Assembly: GCA_026994795.1 (NCBI GenBank)
Contig: JALWQB010000236.1
Span: 1 to 37,010, forward strand
From: Deltaproteobacteria bacterium
GTDB lineage: Bacteria; Desulfobacterota; Dissulfuribacteria; Dissulfuribacterales; Dissulfuribacteraceae
DNA length: 37,010 bases
Direction of reading: 5' to 3'
Numbering within the stretch: position 1 is the stretch's first letter; each line of letters begins with the position of its first letter. Position numbers and translations under genes: made by a program. This document shows, piece by piece, positions 16,338 to 24,970 of this stretch. The notes below the pieces were generated by a model. The model saw only the letters and a program-made list of their open reading frames with translations. It did no database searches and was not told where the DNA came from.

Positions 16338-19300
16338 TCACTTCTCAACCATTAATCTGACTGCCCTTTCCATTGCCATCTTTCTTGAGCCTTTTATGAG
16401 TATCCATGAGCCCTCTGGAAACAGGTCGGTCTTTTTGCCTGCAATATTGTCCAGAAGGGCATCAGTATCACAGAATGCCATAGCCATTCCCTTATGAGAA
16501 TGGTTGTTAAAGGTCTTTTTCATAATTGAAGAAAACCTTCCTGCAAACAGCGCAATGCTTACGCCTGCATCAGAAAGGGCCTTTGCAATCTCAATATGAT
16601 ATTCCCCTGCCTTCTGGCCAAGCTCATACATATCTCCAATAATAGCGCACAGGCAATTTCCATTGCCAAGCTCCTTTAAGGTAGAAATGGCATTGACTAA
16701 TGAGGCAGGGTTTGCGTTATATGTATCATCAATAATATTCCACCCCATTTTAGGCGCTTTTATAAGGCATAACCGCCCATCAACAGGGCTTACGCCTTCA
16801 ATTCCCTTTATAATCTCATCCATATCCATCCTGTATGCAAGGCATATTGATATGGCGCACAAAAGGTTCTGGACATTGCCCATTCCCATAAGAGGGCTTT
16901 TAATGGCATGGATGCTATGAGATGATGCAGGATATTCATAGAGCTCTATATCAACTTCTATGTTGTTTGCCTCTCTTTTTTTGATATTATTTAGTTTTAT
17001 AATTTTTTCAAAATCCTTTCCCGCGTTCTTTAATTCGTTTTCAGTTATTGCCGTATTTATTGTATATCCAATTTTTTTTTGCCTTATTTTATGAAGATCC
17101 CTTTTTATGTATGTGTCATCTAAGTTTATACAGCATATACTATCTTCAGGCATTGCATGAAACAGGGTGAGCTTTTCCTCAGCTATTGCCTCAATGCTTT
17201 TAAGCCCTTCAAGGTGTGAGGGGCGTATATTGGTTACTGCCCCTATCGCTGGCGATGCTATTTGCGTAAGCCTTTTAATCTCGCCAGCTCTATTCATGCC
17301 AAGCTCCAATACAGCCGCATCATGCCCTGGTCCTGCGTTTAATATGGTTACTGGAAGCCCTATAAGGTTATTAAGGTTTTTATATGTCCCGATAACATTG
17401 TATCGTTGCGATAAGACGCTTATGACTATCTCTTTGGTGGTAGTCTTGCCGCAACTGCCAGTAATGGCAATGGATGGAAGAGAGAGCAGTTGTTTATAGC
17501 GCCTTGCAAGCTCTCCAAGAAAGGATACAGTGTCAGAAGAGGTTATAAAGAACTTTATCTTTTCTATATCCTGTTTTTCTATGAGCCCTTTTGAGAGCAG
17601 GCCATCTATGTTAAGCCCTGATATTATCCCCATTGCCCCTTTTTTAATGGCATCTCTTATAAACTTATGCCCGTCTGTGCGCTCGCCTTTTATCGCAATA
17701 AAGGCGTCTCCATAAAATATGAACCGTGAGTCCGTGGCAATGGAGGCAATTCGCTGCCCATCTTCCCCCTTTTCTATATGGGATTTTGTCCATTTTATCA
17801 ACTCGTCAGTCGTTATTGAAAGAGAGCCTGTGCGCCTCATCTCAAAGAGATTGTCATATTTTAATGCCCCGCCTGTTTTATCGCCATTGTCGCGCCTTGA
17901 ACGATTATCTATTGAGCAAAGCGCATCTCGGACTGCCTCTTTATCAGAGAAGCGGAGCTTTTTATCCTTTACTATCTGAAATTGCTCATGCCCCTTTCCA
18001 AGTATCAGGATATTACACTGTCCTCCTTTTAATTTCCTGTGGTTTGCAATTTCTATTGCATATCTGATTGCATCAGCCCTGTTTATTACGCACCTTACAT
18101 CAGCACCCCTTGATACGCCCGTGAGCATGGCGTCAATTATTGACTCAGGGGGCTCATTTCTTGGATTATCAGTTGTAAAGATTGCAGTATCAGAAAATTG
18201 CGAGGCGATCTCCCCCATTACAGGGCGCTTTCCTGCATCTCTATCGCCGCCGCATCCTATTACAGTGATAATATTTGTCTTAGGGGAAGAAATGATACGG
18301 CCATTGCCCTCATCAAGGGCTCCAATACGCCTTATCTCTTTCAATATTGCCTTGACTGCATCTGGCGTATGGGCATAGTCAACAAATATATTGAGGCCAG
18401 GCCTGCTTTCTACTGGCTCGCACCTTCCTGACACATAAGGGCACCGGCTTATGCCATCTATAATGGCAGGGTAGGGGATGGTTAGCGCAATAGCCCCGCC
18501 TATGGCTGACAGGATATTATAGGCGTTAAACCTTCCTATAAGCCTTGAGATTATTTCTATTTCAATTATGTCATTTCCCCCTTTTATAATTCCGGGGTTA
18601 TCTGTGTTATTCACCTGTAAGGCAACTTTCATCTTCGTGCCCTTAAAAGATGTCATTATTTCCTTTGCCCTTATATCTGCGTCCTTATTGTTTATCCCAT
18701 AGGTTATAACGCCTCTGCCGTTTTCCCTTAACTCTTCCCAAAGCCTTTTACCATAGGCATCATCTATATTGACGACAGAAGCAACAGGCTGATATTCAAA
18801 AAAAAGCCTCTTTTTTGCATTAAAATACCCTTGTATATCAGCATGATAGTCAAGGTGGTCCCGTCCTAAGTTGGTAAAGACAGCGCACTTTATGGGGATG
18901 CCCCATAGCCTGAACTGGTCTATTGCATGGCTTGAGGCCTCAATTAAAAGATGGGTTACCCCTTGGCTTTTCATCTCGCTAATGAGCATGTTAAGCCTTA
19001 CTGGGTCAGGCGTTGTAAGAGGGGCATTTATGACCTTATCATTAATTTTATAGTATATTGTGCCAATTATGCCAGTTTTATAGCCACATGCCCTTAATAT
19101 AGCCTCTAATAAATGGGTAAAAGTTGTTTTCCCGTTTGTCCCTGTAACTGCTACAATGTTTATAGGGAGGTTTTCGTTGTTTTCATAAAATACAGAGCTT
19201 ACAATGGCGGCCGCCTTTCTGGGGTTGGATACATAAATGGCTGGTATGTCAGGGGAATGATGAAAATCGTGTTGAAGGATTATGCAGCTTGCGCCATTTT

Positions 19301-19490
19301 TTATCGCCTCTTCTATGTAGTTGGCTCCGCTGTCTTTTGTCCCTTTTACGGCAATGAAAATATAGCCTTTTTTAATCTGCCTTGAGTCAAGGGCAATGCC
19401 CTTTATGTGCGCAGGAAGACTTCCCTTTATCCCTTTTATAATGCCTGCATTGTTTAGCGCCGTTATTATTCTGGATATTTCCATTATCAC
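16338..19490 (-). CDS. murE-murF: MurE-MurF fusion (UDP-MurNAc-tripeptide synthetase / MurNAc-pentapeptide ligase)
   Basis: One uninterrupted 1050-residue frame carries two successive Mur ligases. The N-terminal half (about 1-525) is MurE, with LDSRQIKKGYIFIAVKG, P-loop AVTGTNGKTTFTH (about 113-125), NLGRDHLDYH, and DNPRNEP at about 441-447, the motif linked to meso-diaminopimelate selection. A hydrophilic linker of about 25-35 residues follows. The C-terminal half (about 552-1050) is MurF, with TDSRFIFYGDAFIAIKGERTDGH, P-loop AITGSCGKTTTKE (about 674-686), GTYKNLNNLIGLPVTIL, and DDTYNANPASL. Together they add mDAP and then D-Ala-D-Ala to the stem peptide. The gene starts 4 bases inside the ftsI-like gene's 3' end. 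MurE-MurF fusions are known in some other bacteria, Bordetella for example. Neither half looks degraded. Confidence 0.95.
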   Translation of the reverse strand: MIMEISRIITALNNAGIIKGIKGSLPAHIKGIALDSRQIKKGYIFIAVKGTKDSGANYIEEAIKNGASCIILQHDFHHSPDIPAIYVSNPRKAAAIVSSVFYENNENLPINIVAVTGTNGKTTFTHLLEAILRACGYKTGIIGTIYYKINDKVINAPLTTPDPVRLNMLISEMKSQGVTHLLIEASSHAIDQFRLWGIPIKCAVFTNLGRDHLDYHADIQGYFNAKKRLFFEYQPVASVVNIDDAYGKRLWEELRENGRGVITYGINNKDADIRAKEIMTSFKGTKMKVALQVNNTDNPGIIKGGNDIIEIEIISRLIGRFNAYNILSAIGGAIALTIPYPAIIDGISRCPYVSGRCEPVESRPGLNIFVDYAHTPDAVKAILKEIRRIGALDEGNGRIISSPKTNIITVIGCGGDRDAGKRPVMGEIASQFSDTAIFTTDNPRNEPPESIIDAMLTGVSRGADVRCVINRADAIRYAIEIANHRKLKGGQCNILILGKGHEQFQIVKDKKLRFSDKEAVRDALCSIDNRSRRDNGDKTGGALKYDNLFEMRRTGSLSITTDELIKWTKSHIEKGEDGQRIASIATDSRFIFYGDAFIAIKGERTDGHKFIRDAIKKGAMGIISGLNIDGLLSKGLIEKQDIEKIKFFITSSDTVSFLGELARRYKQLLSLPSIAITGSCGKTTTKEIVISVLSQRYNVIGTYKNLNNLIGLPVTILNAGPGHDAAVLELGMNRAGEIKRLTQIASPAIGAVTNIRPSHLEGLKSIEAIAEEKLTLFHAMPEDSICCINLDDTYIKRDLHKIRQKKIGYTINTAITENELKNAGKDFEKIIKLNNIKKREANNIEVDIELYEYPASSHSIHAIKSPLMGMGNVQNLLCAISICLAYRMDMDEIIKGIEGVSPVDGRLCLIKAPKMGWNIIDDTYNANPASLVNAISTLKELGNGNCLCAIIGDMYELGQKAGEYHIEIAKALSDAGVSIALFAGRFSSIMKKTFNNHSHKGMAMAFCDTDALLDNIAGKKTDLFPEGSWILIKGSRKMAMERAVRLMVEK

Positions 19491-20812
19491 TTCATCCCAA
19501 AGAGAAATTCAGTATTTGATTTTTCAAGCAATGATACGCCCTTTTTTAAGATTGTCTTAACGCCAGTAAAGGCCGCCCTTTTTCTTACAGGGTCAATCTT
19601 TGCGTCTTTTATGGCATAAATATATGCTAATCTGGGATTATCCTTTGGCCAGTATCCAAGGGAGACCATTTCATATTTGGGGGAGCGGCTGTCTTTATTT
19701 TTCAACACGCTTACGATAGAAGGGGCGCTTGAAGAGGAAAGCGCCTCTTTTAATTTATCTTTTTTTTCTTGAGTAAGCCAGCTTATTTGACCTTTATTAT
19801 TGTTAGCTTTGCATACGGCGTTAGATGAGATTGTGTTGTCTGATGTATGCAGGACAAGACACGGAGATATGGGACCTGTCTTATTTATAAGAGATGAAAA
19901 TGCGGATAATATGTTAAGCGCTGTGGATTTAAGCTCTTCTTCAAATAGCCTATAGGAGAATACAGGGACTTTCCCATGACCCTCTCCAATTCCAAGCTCT
20001 ATCAGCTCCTTTGTAATGGAATGTTTTTCCCTTGAAAAACCCTGTAAAAAGCTATGGCTCCATGGGGACCATAGCCTCAGCCTCCCATCCGCCTCTGCCT
20101 CTATCCAGCGTATCGCCCCTTTATCTGTTATAAGGTCATCTCTTCTCAGGCCATTATTCGGGCATGTTGATGAAGTCGTTAGCCATCTTATAGGAAGAGA
20201 GATGAGGCTTGCGCTAAGGAGGCCATCCTGAAGGTTAAGAGCCCCTTTATATGAGGCGGCAATCACCCCGCCAGTGTCAACATCCATGATGACAAGACAG
20301 CCTGATGATGCCCTGAGGCGCCTTAAATGGGCGTTTAACATCTCATCTGCCCGTAACTGGCTCTCTCTTTCAAGGGTAAGAAAGACATCCTGCGCATTTG
20401 ATAATTGCCTGTTCATTAAAAGCTCTATACCGCTTATTCCTGTATAAAACCTGTCAACTGCCCCAATAATATCTCTTGCCATATCATTATATGGATATAT
20501 GCGTTTAGGGGGCGTTGCTGCATGTATGGCGTCTATGGCCGGAGATTGATCCCTATCCCTTACGGGAGATGACGGGCTGAAGGCCAGAAGCGTCCCTGTC
20601 CTGTCTAATATATTGCCGCGAAGCGGGGTAAAGGATGGAGTTATCTTTGCCTCCAATTCAAGGCGTGCCCCTTTTAAAGAAAAGGCTATAAGGGGAACTA
20701 ATAAAAGAAAGAGCATCACAATAAACGATGCCCTTTTCTTGAGGATGATCAAGTGTTTTTTGTCCCAGCGCTCAACAGAAAATAGGTTAACGCCCCTTAC
20801 ATCCTTTCCCAT
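19487..20812 (-). CDS. ftsI: FtsI-like class B penicillin-binding protein, apparently catalytically inactive
   Basis: The position between ftsL and murE, the single transmembrane helix (about 29-47), and the dimerisation-domain motifs RGNILDRTGTLLAF (65-78) and KRIYPYNDMARDIIG followed by TGISGIELLMNRQL (103-137) identify an FtsI/PBP3 homologue. LTLERESQLRADEML and GCLVIMDVDTGGVIAAS lead into the transpeptidase fold. From there it departs from the family. The segment where SxxK belongs reads SLISLPIRWLTT (about 202-213) with no lysine. The SxN region reads FSREKHS (259-265). The stretch that should hold KTG is replaced by a short serine-rich and charged segment (358-380). The closing strands SLGYWPKDNPRLAYIYAI are recognisable. 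At 441 residues it is shorter than the usual 550-600. The frame is open, so this looks like a retained pseudoenzyme rather than a decaying gene. Confidence 0.85.
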   Translation of the reverse strand: MGKDVRGVNLFSVERWDKKHLIILKKRASFIVMLFLLLVPLIAFSLKGARLELEAKITPSFTPLRGNILDRTGTLLAFSPSSPVRDRDQSPAIDAIHAATPPKRIYPYNDMARDIIGAVDRFYTGISGIELLMNRQLSNAQDVFLTLERESQLRADEMLNAHLRRLRASSGCLVIMDVDTGGVIAASYKGALNLQDGLLSASLISLPIRWLTTSSTCPNNGLRRDDLITDKGAIRWIEAEADGRLRLWSPWSHSFLQGFSREKHSITKELIELGIGEGHGKVPVFSYRLFEEELKSTALNILSAFSSLINKTGPISPCLVLHTSDNTISSNAVCKANNNKGQISWLTQEKKDKLKEALSSSSAPSIVSVLKNKDSRSPKYEMVSLGYWPKDNPRLAYIYAIKDAKIDPVRKRAAFTGVKTILKKGVSLLEKSNTEFLFGMK

Positions 20813-20847
20813 AATTACCTCCCTTTGACTATAAGAGCCGCCTATTT

Positions 20848-21195
20848 TTAATAGCCAATATGGACAGTATCAGAGCTTTTAGGCGGATGAAGCCTGAGGG
20901 CCTTTCCAATCTTTTTAAGATTTTCAGCGCTTGTTAATATTGTAATTTTTTCTTTATATTCTCTCTGCTTATTCTTTAATGCAGTGATTTCCATCCTCTG
21001 CTCATCTATTTTATTAATTATATCAGTAAGTTTTAATGTGGTTATAACACAGCAGATTAGAAGGGCCATCGCGATTACGCCAATTATAACGGTGCGCGGG
21101 GTTATGGTGAGGTTAATGGCTGCCTTATCCCTTTGCTTGAGCCTTGCCTCATATTGTATCCCCCCAACCTTTATGCTTGAAGCCCTTGAGCTCAT
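20848..21195 (-). CDS. ftsL: Cell division protein FtsL-like
   Basis: This small bitopic protein of 115 residues has a cytoplasmic N-terminus, one transmembrane helix (about 36-54, VIIGVIAMALLICCVITTL) and a periplasmic leucine-zipper-type coiled coil (about 58-90), ending in ENLKKIGKALRLHPP, which resembles the FtsL tail. FtsL sequences diverge strongly; the call rests on size, topology and position between rsmH and the ftsI-like gene. FtsL with FtsB and FtsQ normally activates the FtsW-FtsI synthase. A separate ftsB gene is not in the window. Confidence 0.85.
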   Translation of the reverse strand: MSSRASSIKVGGIQYEARLKQRDKAAINLTITPRTVIIGVIAMALLICCVITTLKLTDIINKIDEQRMEITALKNKQREYKEKITILTSAENLKKIGKALRLHPPKSSDTVHIGY

Positions 21196-21220
21196 TTTTT
21201 ATCCTCCTGTCTCCCTTGTT

Positions 21221-22156
21221 TTAAAATATCTTTTCTGCACACCTCAATTTTGCGCTTCTTGACCTTGAATTTAAGACAATCTCTGCATCTTGAGGCGTTA
21301 CTGGCCTTTTAGTAAGCGGTTTTAGACGATTATCTTCTTTAAAGGCATGTTTTACCATCCTGTCTTCAATGGAATGAAAGGATATGACTATAAATCTGCC
21401 CCCCCTTCTCAATATGTCCGGAAGCTCTTCTAACGCCCTTTTTAGATTGTCCATCTCCCTGTTGAGGGCAATGCGGATAGCCTGAAATGTCTTTGTTGCA
21501 GGGTGTATCTTTTTGGGGTGGAATCTCCTTGGAATTGCCATGCATATTGCGCTGGCAAGCCCCTTGCTTGTTGGCATTGGTTCATTTTTACAGTATTCCT
21601 TTATTGAATGGGCTATCCTTTTTGCCCATCTCTCCTCTCCATACTCCCTTATAATCTGGGACAACTGATCAACTGACAGTGATTTTATAAGGTCAAGGGC
21701 TGTTGTTGGGTCAGAGTCATCCATCCTCATATCAACTGGCTCATCTCGCCTAAAGCTAAATCCCCGTCCGCTCATCTCAAGCTGCATTGAGGATAACCCA
21801 AGGTCTAAGATAACGGCATCAGCCTTGTTTATCCCATGCTCTCTTATAAGCTGAGGTATGTTTTTGAAATTGCTTCTTATAAAGTCAACCTTCTCTTTAA
21901 ATTGAGAGAGCCTTTCTTGAGATATCTGGATTGCCATATCATCCCAGTCAATACATATATATCTTTTTATGCTGTCTATTGCGCTGAGTATAGAGTGGGC
22001 ATGGCCACCTGAGCCGCATGTGCCGTCAATGACTACCTGTGGAGAAATCTCCATTAAAAAACGCACTACCTCATTGGCCATTACAGGTATGTGCCTTATA
22101 GAATATAAATCCTCATCTGCTGGTGTTTTCAGAGACAAAGGTATTAAATTCATCAA
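21221..22156 (-). CDS. rsmH: 16S rRNA m4C1402 methyltransferase RsmH (MraW)
   Basis: RsmH methylates N4 of C1402 in 16S rRNA using S-adenosylmethionine. The 311-residue protein has HIPVMANEVVRFL at the N-terminus, the SAM loop VIDGTCGSGGHAHSIL (about 40-55), ADAVILDLGLSSMQLE, GFSFRRDEPVDMRMD, and the C-terminal FIVISFHSIEDRMVKHAF. The chosen ATG at 22156 puts 23 residues before HIPV and overlaps the end of mraZ by 44 bases. A shorter form from a TTG or CTG codon a few residues in cannot be excluded. It is the second gene of the dcw operon, as in most bacteria. Confidence 0.96.
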   Translation of the reverse strand: MMNLIPLSLKTPADEDLYSIRHIPVMANEVVRFLMEISPQVVIDGTCGSGGHAHSILSAIDSIKRYICIDWDDMAIQISQERLSQFKEKVDFIRSNFKNIPQLIREHGINKADAVILDLGLSSMQLEMSGRGFSFRRDEPVDMRMDDSDPTTALDLIKSLSVDQLSQIIREYGEERWAKRIAHSIKEYCKNEPMPTSKGLASAICMAIPRRFHPKKIHPATKTFQAIRIALNREMDNLKRALEELPDILRRGGRFIVISFHSIEDRMVKHAFKEDNRLKPLTKRPVTPQDAEIVLNSRSRSAKLRCAEKIF

Positions 22157-22559
22157 ACCTTTTCCTTACTACCTTGAATTCTTCATCAAGGGCAGCCTTG
22201 TTCCATATCTCAAAATATTTAAGCATACCAAGAAGAACTACCTCCTTTTCAATCCCCGCCTCTTCTCTCAGGTGGCCGGGGATGAGTATCCTTCCATGGG
22301 AGTCAAGGTTACACTCCACTGCAGATGCAATAAAATACCTTTGAAAACGCTGTATCTCAGGAGGGGGCAGGGGGGTATCTCCGAATTTTTCCTCAATCTT
22401 TTTCCACTCCTCATAAGGATATGCCACAAGACACTTAACCTTATTCGTAACAAAGAGCTTGTCAGACTGATACTGCCCCTTTAATACCTCCTTAAACCGT
22501 GCAGGGATGCTCAGCCTGCCCTTAGCGTCAAGTGAATGAATGGATTTGCCGCGGAACAC
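22113..22559 (-). CDS. mraZ: Transcriptional regulator MraZ
   Basis: MraZ is an AbrB-fold DNA-binding protein that controls its own dcw operon. I place the start at GTG 22559 because the product then begins MFRGKSIHSLDAKGRLSIPARFK, the usual family N-terminus, and a GGGGGA purine run sits just upstream. The in-frame GTG at 22580 is part of a regulatory repeat. The resulting 148-residue protein has two AbrB-like halves: DAKGRLSIPARFKE near the N-terminus, and DSHGRILIPGHLREEAGI near residue 90. It is the first gene of the cluster and overlaps rsmH. Confidence 0.95.
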   Translation of the reverse strand: MFRGKSIHSLDAKGRLSIPARFKEVLKGQYQSDKLFVTNKVKCLVAYPYEEWKKIEEKFGDTPLPPPEIQRFQRYFIASAVECNLDSHGRILIPGHLREEAGIEKEVVLLGMLKYFEIWNKAALDEEFKVVRKRFDEFNTFVSENTSR

Positions 22560-22575
22560 TTGTCCCCCTTTTTGT

Positions 22576-22628
22576 CCCACTTCTGCCCACTAAGTTCCAC
22601 TATAGAAAATAACTGGGGGGTATGTCAA
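22576..22628 (-). promoter_or_regulatory. dcw operon promoter with three MraZ boxes
   Basis: On the minus strand TTGACA (22628-22623) and TATAGT (22604-22599) are separated by 18 bases, a near-consensus sigma70 promoter. Starting inside the -10 and running downstream are three direct repeats with exactly 10-bp spacing: GTGGA (22600-22596), GTGGG (22590-22586) and GTGGG (22580-22576). A weaker AAGGG follows at 22570-22566. MraZ is known to bind TGGGN repeats spaced by 5 nt (10-bp period) in front of its own gene. The layout predicts autoregulation by covering the -10 and the start site (about 22592). Confidence 0.85.
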
Positions 22629-22682
22629 GGGGTTTTTAGTAGATAATCTTAAAAAAAAGTGGTCTTAAAAGTAAATGTCAAC

Positions 22683-22729
22683 AAAACATCTCTGTTTTTT
22701 AAGGTTGTTCTCTGTTTTTTAGATGTTTT
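22683..22729 (-). terminator. AT-rich inverted repeat between envC and the dcw promoter
   Basis: AAAACATCT (22683-22691) and AGATGTTTT (22721-22729) are perfect complements around a 29-base loop. The loop holds one and a half copies of a ctgtttttta direct repeat. It lies just beyond the stop codon of the envC-like gene, so it could slow or end transcription of ftsEX-envC ahead of the mraZ promoter. The stem is short and AT-rich, so the terminator call is weak. Confidence 0.35.
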
Positions 22730-22758
22730 TATTGGGTGGTATAAAGTGGGTTGATATT

Positions 22759-24009
22759 TTAATAAGATGGTTTTTCTCCTGCTGGAATAGGGGGCAGCTT
22801 GACAACGGAAAGGGGGTCAACATCTGTTCCATCTTTTATGGTTTCAAAAAATATGCCTTCATTAAGGGCAGGGCATGTCCCGGATATGCCGATAATATCT
22901 CCCTCAAATACTGTCTGGCCTGTTTTAACAAATATATTGCTGAGGCATCCTGTAATGGTTGTATAACCGCTTCCGTGGTCTATTACGATAGAGTTTCCTA
23001 TGCCCTTTATGTATCCTGTAAATGTTACTTTTCCATCAAATATTGCCCTTACATTTGTCCCGAGACGGACATCAAGGAATATCCCGTTAATATTGCCCTT
23101 TTCATCATAGGAATATTTCATGGAGCGGATATTGAAGGCAGGCGGGGTTAATGTCCCTATATATTGGGTTATATCATCAATATCTTGTGTATATAGCGTG
23201 TCTTTGGCATTGCTGACTTTATAATCATTATTGTCATATCTCTTTTCAATCCCTTTTTCAGCCTTATCTGCTATCAATCTTTCTATAATTTTTTGTCTTT
23301 TCTCATTAAGAGCGCTTAATAGCTTCATGTATTCATCTTTTTTTTGAGATATATTATTTAAATATTGTTTTTTGGCCATTTTAGACTCTTCCAATGCCCT
23401 CTTTTCTTCCTGGAGCAGATTAAGCGTCCTTTTTAAGCTTTTAGTCTTATTAAGCAAAATGTGCCTTTTATCATTTAACCAGAACATGGTTTCATAATAG
23501 CCCCTTATCATGGACTTATCATGCTCTAATAACTTTATGAGATATTCGTTTGCCCAATATGCCCCCCATATATCCTTAATAGAAAGGGCAATGGGAATAG
23601 TTATTGGGTCAATCACCTTCTGCTTCCATAGCGCCTCTAATCTCTTTTCTATAAGGCGTTTTTGTTGATTTAAGCGCATATAATACAGCTCTATAGAGGC
23701 GTTTAATCCCTCAATCTCATCGCTTAAAGACGATACCGCCTTGTTCAGTTTATTTAACTGGCTTACATGTTTATTTATTGCGGCGTTAATGGCCTCAATT
23801 TCTTTGAGCATTTTATCGTGTTCTTTTTCTAAGTCTTCTATATTTTGTTTCTTTTTCCCAATCTCAGTGTCTATGTCTTTTAAGGTTGAATTTAATGGCA
23901 TTGATGGGGAGAGCGCTATTGGAGCAGTGAGGGGAGATTGTCCGACTGATATAACAGGAGCGCTTAATGTACTGGTCCCTAATAGGGTTATTGCAATTAG
24001 CAGCCACAT
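22759..24009 (-). CDS. envC: EnvC-like murein hydrolase activator (coiled coil plus degenerate LytM/M23 domain)
   Basis: The 416-residue protein starts with a hydrophobic export signal (MWLLIAITLLGTSTLSAPV). A long coiled coil (about 42-270, rich in K/E/L/N) follows, then a C-terminal LytM/M23 domain (about 290-405: FLDVRLGTNVRAIFDGKV, YIKGIGNSIVIDHGSGYTTI, VKTGQTVFEGDIIGISG). The zinc ligands of active M23 peptidases are missing: no histidine precedes the LDV strand, and the usual HxH-type segment reads ITGCLS. That matches EnvC-type activators, which bind FtsX through the coiled coil and switch on amidases instead of cutting peptidoglycan. Position directly after ftsX supports this. The target amidase is not in the window. 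Confidence 0.88.
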   Translation of the reverse strand: MWLLIAITLLGTSTLSAPVISVGQSPLTAPIALSPSMPLNSTLKDIDTEIGKKKQNIEDLEKEHDKMLKEIEAINAAINKHVSQLNKLNKAVSSLSDEIEGLNASIELYYMRLNQQKRLIEKRLEALWKQKVIDPITIPIALSIKDIWGAYWANEYLIKLLEHDKSMIRGYYETMFWLNDKRHILLNKTKSLKRTLNLLQEEKRALEESKMAKKQYLNNISQKKDEYMKLLSALNEKRQKIIERLIADKAEKGIEKRYDNNDYKVSNAKDTLYTQDIDDITQYIGTLTPPAFNIRSMKYSYDEKGNINGIFLDVRLGTNVRAIFDGKVTFTGYIKGIGNSIVIDHGSGYTTITGCLSNIFVKTGQTVFEGDIIGISGTCPALNEGIFFETIKDGTDVDPLSVVKLPPIPAGEKPSY

Positions 24010-24036
24010 ATTTTATTGAGTGAATATTTTTTATCC

Positions 24037-24957
24037 TTAATCAAGATAGCCCCTTAAATGTCTGTTAATGGCTATATAGGCAGTCAATATAGATATCATA
24101 GCAGATATCATAAATATTATAAGCATATCTTTTGGGGCTAAAAATATAATAGATATGTTATCAAAGACCTTTAAAAAAAGATTTAAATTTAAAAAGTTAA
24201 TTTTTGAGAAGACATTATTATTAATTAATGACCAGTAAACTCCATATAGTATTAAAATGGCTATAGATGAGCCAGTGACTGATTGTATGGCCGCCTGCAT
24301 GATAAAAGGGCCGATTATATAGGAATTGGTCGCCCCCAGGAGCTTCATTATCTCAATCTCTTTAATCTTTGAAGATATGTTTATGCGTATTGTAAGCGAT
24401 ATTAAAAAAGAGGCGCTCAGGAATAAAATAATGCCTCCTATTATCCCTATTGTCCTGAATGTTATTATAATCTTTGAAAGGCTCTCAATCCAGCTTTTAC
24501 CATATCTTACATCGGAAATGCCTTCTATATCATTTATCTTGCGAGCTAATTGTTGGCTGTTATCCGTATTTAATGCCCATTTTTTTAGTTTTATTTCAAA
24601 GGATGGGGGGATAAAATCGGGGTTAATCTCCTTTAATATTTCTTTATCGTCTTTAATAATCAGTTTAAGCCTATTTAGTGCCTTTTCAGGCGATATATAA
24701 GCAACTGATTGAACGCTGTTAAGCTGTGAAAGTTTTTTATAGATCTGAGGTATTGCATCAGGGTCTGCATCCTTTTTTACAAAGGCTATAATCTTAAAGG
24801 ATGATTGGAGATAAGATGACAGGGAATTAAGGTTTATATAGATAAGATAAAAGAAAGACGCTATAAATATATTTAAGGATACGACTATAATGGTAATAAA
24901 ATGGTTAACGGGGTGTGTTATTATGCCTGTTAAGGAACGATGAATTAATGATGCCAA
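24037..24957 (-). CDS. ftsX: Cell division protein FtsX
   Basis: FtsX is the membrane subunit of the FtsEX complex, which transmits ATP hydrolysis to a periplasmic hydrolase activator at the septum. The 306-residue protein has one N-terminal transmembrane helix (about 15-42), a periplasmic domain with YISPEKALNRLKLI and PPSFEIKLKKWA (about 60-165), and three further helices near 170-195, 220-240 and 275-298. This is the MacB-like four-helix topology of FtsX. LLGATNSYIIGPFIMQA is the conserved coupling segment. ftsE lies 13 bases upstream and the envC-like gene 27 bases downstream, so the three form one operon. Confidence 0.93.
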   Translation of the reverse strand: MASLIHRSLTGIITHPVNHFITIIVVSLNIFIASFFYLIYINLNSLSSYLQSSFKIIAFVKKDADPDAIPQIYKKLSQLNSVQSVAYISPEKALNRLKLIIKDDKEILKEINPDFIPPSFEIKLKKWALNTDNSQQLARKINDIEGISDVRYGKSWIESLSKIIITFRTIGIIGGIILFLSASFLISLTIRINISSKIKEIEIMKLLGATNSYIIGPFIMQAAIQSVTGSSIAILILYGVYWSLINNNVFSKINFLNLNLFLKVFDNISIIFLAPKDMLIIFMISAMISILTAYIAINRHLRGYLD

Positions 24958-24970
24958 ATCAACCCTCTCT

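Noticed and set aside
19870-19885. A literal K-T-G at residues 311-313 of the FtsI-like protein
   Set aside because: It falls in the segment matching the mid-domain ANGG-type helix of FtsI, well before the strand where the catalytic KTG lies. It is followed by PIS rather than T/S-A/G, so it is a chance string.
20009-20035. SxxK strings SREK (260-263) and SITK (265-268) in the FtsI-like protein
   Set aside because: They lie about 55-60 residues after the expected catalytic serine, in the region aligned with the SxN helix, and lack the PGS/T context of the family.
22560-22580. GTG at 22580 as the start of mraZ
   Set aside because: It gives seven extra residues (MGQKGGQ) not typical of MraZ and is part of the 10-bp-spaced MraZ boxes. 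GTG 22559 gives the family start MFRGKSIHSLD.
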